Shown here: positions 58,801-64,000 of the stretch, piece after piece
Layout: each line of letters begins with the position of its first letter
Position numbering within the stretch: position 1 is the stretch's first letter
Assembly: GCF_954871325.1 (NCBI RefSeq)
Contig: NC_088775.1
Coordinates: 27,133,561 to 27,197,560 of the forward strand
Source: Gordionus sp. m RMFG-2023
Taxonomy: Eukaryota > Nematomorpha > Gordioida > Chordodea > Parachordodidae
DNA: 64,000 nucleotides
Direction: 5' to 3'
Translations under genes and position numbers: made by a program
Notes under the pieces: generated by a model
The model's database searches: none
What the model was told of the DNA's origin: nothing
What the model saw: only the letters and a program-made list of their open reading frames with translations

Positions 58801-60663
58801 CAGGCGCGTACGCAAGAATTTGGTCTGGGGGGGGGGGGGGGGGGGGGGGGGTAATAAAATTTTTAAGAAATATTATTGTTTTTTAAAAATATCAAGCATA
58901 AATTTATTAGGCTTAATAACTATTTCTAATACTCAATTTAAATTAATGTGAATTATAAAAAAATTATATGTAAAGAATCACTTAAATGACCCAAAATAGA
59001 AATTGGAATTTTTTGAGCCTTTACAGAAAAAGTTTCATAGGAATAATTGCATTTTGTATTTTATACATTTACAATGTAAAATCCAATCTTCGTTGGGATT
59101 GAGCTAATTTTTCAATTATCTCATCCTTGCTTGTCGTCAAATGCCTATGAATATTCAAAAGATCCAAATCTTTCAATCTACTTTCAGATGTTGTACTTCT
59201 TGGTATGTTTTTCAGAAACCTGCAGGCCTGGCCCCCGGCCGGACAGTATTTTAATTATTTAAATATAGCCGGGCCGGGCCCAAACTTTTTTTTAAAAAAA
59301 TACCCAAGCCGGACCTGAATTATTTAAAAAAAACACCCAATCCGGACTTTATTTTTAAAAACAGCCTATATTTGAAATCGTTATTATTAGCTATAAAAAT
59401 CAAAAATAAACATAATTTATTTTTTAACGGGCCAGGCCTGAAAATTTTGTAAAAAAAATCCGGGTCTGGCCTAAAATTTTTTTAAAAAAACCTAGGCCGG
59501 GCCGTAAAAAATCTTTAAAAAAAATCCGGGCCGTGCCCTGCAAATGGTACTTCTTTAGGACTCTGTTATTCTTCTTAAAAAAGAGAATGTTCTCTCATTA
59601 GTTTACTAATGGGAAGAGTTTATAAACCCTTTTAATACATGGGAATTTAATCTAAAATGTGTTTGAAATAATGCAGAGCATCCATATAATTTTTTGGGAC
59701 TATATCAACTATAGTTAATTTTATAAACATAGTTATTCAGCTAGTAAGGCATCATAAGATACTTTAACATCTTCATAATAAAAATCTAACAAATATTTTT
59801 TTTTCTATCACCATCTGAAAAAAGGTTAGGAAGGCTTTTGTGGAAGTAATATTTGCAGATGTAAGTACTGCATGATGAATTAAAAATTCATTTATTTGGG
59901 TTATAAATGTATCTGCATATAAGATATACTTTTCTACTGATCCTATATTAATGTTTTAACGATGAGCTTGCCTTGCTACAAGTCGAGGGAGACAAATATT
60001 AAACACGTATAGCTCTGCTTTTGACTCAACGATAAAATATAAAATTTTTCATCAACGCCCTAATTTCCTTGAGTTCTGATAAAATGCTCTCCGCTATTCT
60101 CATCTTCTTAATCAAATCAATGTCATGTTTTTGAAAAGTAATACTTAAAATAGTTGTATAATTAAATAATACATTCTAATAAGAAATAAAATTTGGAATA
60201 AGCATTGAATCCTTTAATTTTCTTGCTTCTGAGGAAATATTTCTTTCAGGCCATTGTAATATTTCAGTAATAGCAAATAATTGGCTCTTATAACTCCTTA
60301 AAAGCTGTTACTGCTTGATGGCAGAGACTCTATCTCGTTGGACTTGCAATTTCTTTTTCCCTGTTGGACAAGAAGTTTCAGAAATAATTATTATTTGACT
60401 AGAAATTTGAAAATGGTAGATAAATATTACGCCATGCCGGAAAATTTGATATCGAATTTAATTGATAAAATAACTTAGTAGATATATGTGATAATAAATG
60501 TAATTAAATATATATTTAATATGAGATACGAATAAATATTAACAAATATAAATTAATATAAACAATAATATTTTTGAAAAATATCCGGCATCTGCATTTT
60601 TTGGCTTGGGGAAAGGGGGGGGGAAATTTGCCCCCTGCCCCCCCCCCGCTGCGTACGCCAATG
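58801..60663 (-). mobile_element. Complete-ended hAT element with perfect 8-bp target duplication
   Basis: AGTGAATC at 58793-58800 is repeated at 60664-60671. The left end CAGGCGCGTACGCA, then a run of about 22 G, faces the right end C-run then CTGCGTACGCCAATG. The interior matches 43284-45236, including the transposase remnant (about 59940-60110) and the GC-rich MITE. It is inserted into the hAT at 57955-61866. Confidence 0.88.
59213..59565. mobile_element. GC-rich hAT MITE inside the hAT at 58801-60663
   Basis: The ends CAGAAACCTGCAGGCC and TAGGACTCTG are worn versions of the CAGAGACCTGCAG family. Flanks 'ggtatgtttttt' and 'ttattcttcttaaaaa' are the same as around 43857-44109. It is about 100 bp longer than that sister copy. 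Confidence 0.75.
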
Positions 60664-61869
60664 AGTGAATCTATTGTTAATACTTCATAAATTATAATAA
60701 AGGACAGTATTATGCAATTTTTAACTCATTGAGATAAAGGACCAGAGGCTTCGACTGAATCATGAGGGAATATCTCTGAGTTAAATGTTCTATTAGAAGA
60801 GTAAAATAATACGCCACCAATAGCCTCACAATTCTCATAAATGATACGAGAAGTTTCTAAATGACAGTTCACCTCTGGTTTAAAAGTATCTAAGAGTTTG
60901 GCCAGCATATTTACTGGATACGTTAAAACGCCTAGAAATTAAAAAAAATACAATATTTTATTAATTTTTTTGCAGCAATGCCTTACTTATTACATTCGAT
61001 TATTAATATTTAATTCATTAATAATGTAAAAAAAATTAATAATGCTTTCGGGCAAAAAAACATAGTAAATTAATGATTCCTATTAGATTTACTTAAATTT
61101 CTCCACAAAAAAATATAACGAATAATTATGCTCAGGTTTAACCTGAGGTATCTTTTATCTCATAAGCCTTAAGGCAAAAAAAAAGGCATCTCGCCTTTAT
61201 TATATTATTCTGAGATATATTCCAGCACATATCTGCCATAGATTTGACTTCATTTTGAATTTGAGGAGATGTATATTGTGCATTTTGGATATTCATTTCA
61301 TAATTCTATTAAATTCAGGATCTTTTTGGATTGTGTATGAAAATATTGCTATATATAGTCCAGAAGAATAAATTATGTTTTCATCTTTTACATTAACCTT
61401 AATTTTTTTGAACTAGCCCCACTAAAGAAATAGCATCGAATCAAATATTGATTTAATATTAATTTGATGCCTTTCCAGAATTTTTGTTATCTCAGTGTTA
61501 TTTATATTGATTTTTATCATGCTATATTGTTATTGAATTTAAATGAGCTTTTGAATTTTCATTTTATAGCAGTCCCTTCTTTGCAGCTAACGCATTTTTC
61601 CAATAGCTGAATCCCGTCCAAATTCATCACTTGGGAATAAGTGAATAGATATTTTGTAACTAATATTTTTATAGATATGTTCTTGTTTATTTGTATAAAT
61701 TAAATAATATTTGTCAAAAATTTTTATATTTTTCTTTAGATTTAATTATTATTTAAAATTTAATAACTAATAAATTTTTTCAGAAAAAATTTTGGCGGTC
61801 ATTTTTGGGGCCCTAAAATTTTTTCGAGGGACCAGGTTTAGGGGCCAAAATTTTTTTTAGGCCCAATAT

Positions 61870-64000
61870 ATTAGCCAAAAACTATTGTGCAAGCCTGAAA
61901 ATTTTGTTCATAGATATGGAAGAAAGATTAAGACATTTATCAACAAAATCTCTAATATAATATTATTTTGAGTCGTTTAACTATGCTAACTTTTAGCATT
62001 CAGTTAGACATTATTCAGAGGAAGAACAGCAAAACCTTAATTATTTATTCGATTTCCATCAGTAACAAATGGGAAAAACTTTTGCTATAATGGGCTGTTC
62101 TTTAAATTCTTATTATCGGACGTTTATATTTCCCATTTTCACTGATTTAAACATAATTTACATCATACATAAATTACATGTTGTAAAGTTTTCATTTTAT
62201 TAAGGCTTAATCAGAGCCGAGCTGTGCTAAGACTTTTATCGGGCCCGGAATAAAACTGAATTCGGAGGACATATAAAAAAAAAAATTTTTAAAAAATCAT
62301 AAAATAACTAACTTGATTCATTATTTTTAAAATGGGATTAGATAAAAAAGGAGCTTATAAAATTAGGTAATAATTACAATTCATACTTTTAAAGGCATAA
62401 GAAACAAAATTTGCTTGCCTTTTTAATATTTAAAAATTAAGCTGATATTTATTTTAACCCATAAAAGTTCCATCTACTATAGGCGACCCTTATAAAATAG
62501 TCTACTATTTTGGCCACCCGGACCTGTCCCACTCGCTCCAGGTTTGCACGGGCCTGGACATAATAAACTCTCACACATATTCGTTTTATAATATATTTCA
62601 TTCTAGCCTTCCTTCCTATAAGATAATAAAATAAATTATAAAAAGAAAATTAATATCTAACTAAACAAAACATGAATGAAATTATATGATAGATACCTGA
62701 TATATGTAGTGCGAATATCCTCGAACGTAGAAAATAATATGAAAAAATGTTGAGAATAATTTGGATGGGCAACATCTGACGAGATTTATGGTTAATGGGA
62801 TTTATCTTGTTGATAGGATAAAAGTATAAATTCCGTTAATGGCATTTGAATAGAATATCATCATCCCAAATTAATTATTTTCATATAAAAAAATACCAGA
62901 TTTGAACATTAATTATCATTATTTATGTATTTCGTAAAATCATAAAAAATATATCATTTCTTAAATTTTATCAAGAATTGGAAAGTTGAATGAAATAAAA
63001 AAAAAATTTCTATTTAATCAAATATATTAAGTATTAACATAGTATAAAAATAATATGTAATGTAATGTAATGTAAAATAAAATAAAATAAAATAAAGTTA
63101 AAGTATGTTAAAATAAAAATTAATTTAGAATTTTATCATTTATTATTATTTTAAAAAAATAATTTTAATTATTTATTTTTATTTAATTCATTTTTTAAAT
63201 TTTATTTATTCTTTTTAAAAAAAATTTGATTAAAATTAATTTTTAAAGAATGAGTCAATCACATTCTCATTTACAAACAATAATAATTGATCGGGAAAAA
63301 AAAGTAATTATAACAAGAACCTAAAAAGAAGTAAGTTTACCTAAACTATTAAATGTTTTTAATATAAAATGATATAAAAAAAAATTAAAAGGTAAAACAA
63401 ATATTTATTCAAAAAGAAATATAAAATGTAAATGGTCCTATTTCTTTCTTTCGGCTCAGAAAGAAAATAAACTAACGAGGGTTATATTGAAATTTAACTC
63501 TTCTGTATTTGTTTATTTAAGGCTAAAACTAAAACATGTGTAAAAATTTATTTTATTATTATAAGTTTATGCTAACAAGTCAATACAGTTAACGTTAAAT
63601 TGAATTAATTTCTTCGGTAATATTTTAAATTTAGAAGATATTATTATGCACGTTTTTTTTTCGATTTGGAATTTATACTTGATAATAAAAGAGTGTAATA
63701 AAATGTTGATTTAGATTATCGATATCGAAACCATTAGTTATATAATTTAGTATACAATGCGATGAAATCGTGTGTGGGTGAATTGTTTTAAAGGTCATTG
63801 AAATTTTTTTGTTATAAAATAAATATTGAAAATATTAAGATTAGACATGTAGGAGTGTAATACTTGAACCGTAGTCGTGCATTATTCAAGATTTTTGTAA
63901 AAGATAGGAAGAATAATTTTATTGCAGGAATAGGTCCAACTTTTTATTCTTTATAACATGATTTGTACTCATATTATTGGGGGGGGGGGGATATTTTATT
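61870..64000. other. No gene seen; MITE remains, microsatellite and G-run
   Basis: 61870-61990 is MITE interior. 62212-62570 has 'cagagccgagctgtg', 'gggcccgg' and 'cacgggcctgg', perhaps a worn hAT-type MITE. 63055-63100 is a (taatg)/(aaata) microsatellite. A run of 10 G lies at 63979-63989. Otherwise AT-rich DNA. Confidence 0.45.

Larger units (their letters stand above)
57955..61866 (-). mobile_element. hAT element inserted in a TAGTGTTG MITE and itself interrupted
   Basis: TAGTGTTGTTAAGCAGC (57933) is a MITE start cut by CAGGGCCGTAGAGCTAGG at 57955. MITE-like interior resumes near 61870 ('agcctgaaaattttgttc'). The right end is ill-defined (GGCCC near 61863). Minus-strand transposase remains: the dimerisation block at about 58085-58180 and 60726-60908. 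A 34-bp unit ('attcttatcacataaaaag') is repeated three times at 58618-58705. Confidence 0.6.

Noticed and set aside
15680-59565. GC-rich blocks as CpG-island promoters
   Set aside because: They are built of repeated AGGCCCGGCCC units inside elements with inverted ends and target duplications.

Overview
The window is AT-rich animal DNA (spliced genes, short exons, 0.2 to 4.6 kb introns) dominated by transposons. The one clear host gene is a discoidin domain receptor (Ddr) on the minus strand at 40.1-52.3 kb. Its discoidin residues look invertebrate, perhaps arthropod, but I cannot name the species.

Layout. 1-14.3 kb: three partial copies of one hAT transposon (two inverted, near-identical outer copies and one inner copy), with a large Helitron at 3.36-13.2 kb. 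The Helitron holds a RepHel gene, amplified upstream exons, a probable captured glucose-6-phosphate isomerase fragment and a 163-bp satellite. 14.4-15.5 kb: a TIR element with a small HTH-like ORF. 15.6-18.8 kb: GC-rich MITE remains, 'ctagtcgac' arrays and a palindrome. 19.0-20.4 kb: an unidentified helical protein gene. 20.9-24.7 kb: a reverse-transcriptase-type tail fragment and a hAT element. 25-29.5 kb: two target-site-flanked MITEs, one interrupted by a short LTR-type fossil.

29.5-38.4 kb is a nested set. An 8.9-kb hAT interval, flanked by the perfect 8-bp duplication ATTTATAT, contains a dispersed repeat that holds a second hAT (flanked by ATAAATAT). It also contains a Ginger-like element with an LTR-type integrase and an OTU protease, sitting at a CCGG site. 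A second, smaller Ginger-type MITE at 6.5 kb also sits between two CCGG copies.

40.1-52.3 kb: Ddr. Seven exons can be chained, and every intron phase agrees: discoidin domain (three exons), transmembrane exon, long juxtamembrane exon, two short exons. The DS-like domain that normally follows the discoidin domain is not seen, and the kinase domain is not confirmed. Introns hold a hAT copy, a transposase fragment and MITEs. 53-64 kb is intergenic or upstream intron, with a clean MITE at 54.35 kb and another nest at 57.9-61.9 kb (MITE, hAT, second hAT, GC-rich MITE).

The GC-rich blocks scattered through the window (AGGCCCGGCCC alternating with T/A runs) are terminal regions of two hAT-like families, not host CpG islands. 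Most transposase genes here are decayed. Target-site duplications are still exact at several loci, so some insertions are fairly young.
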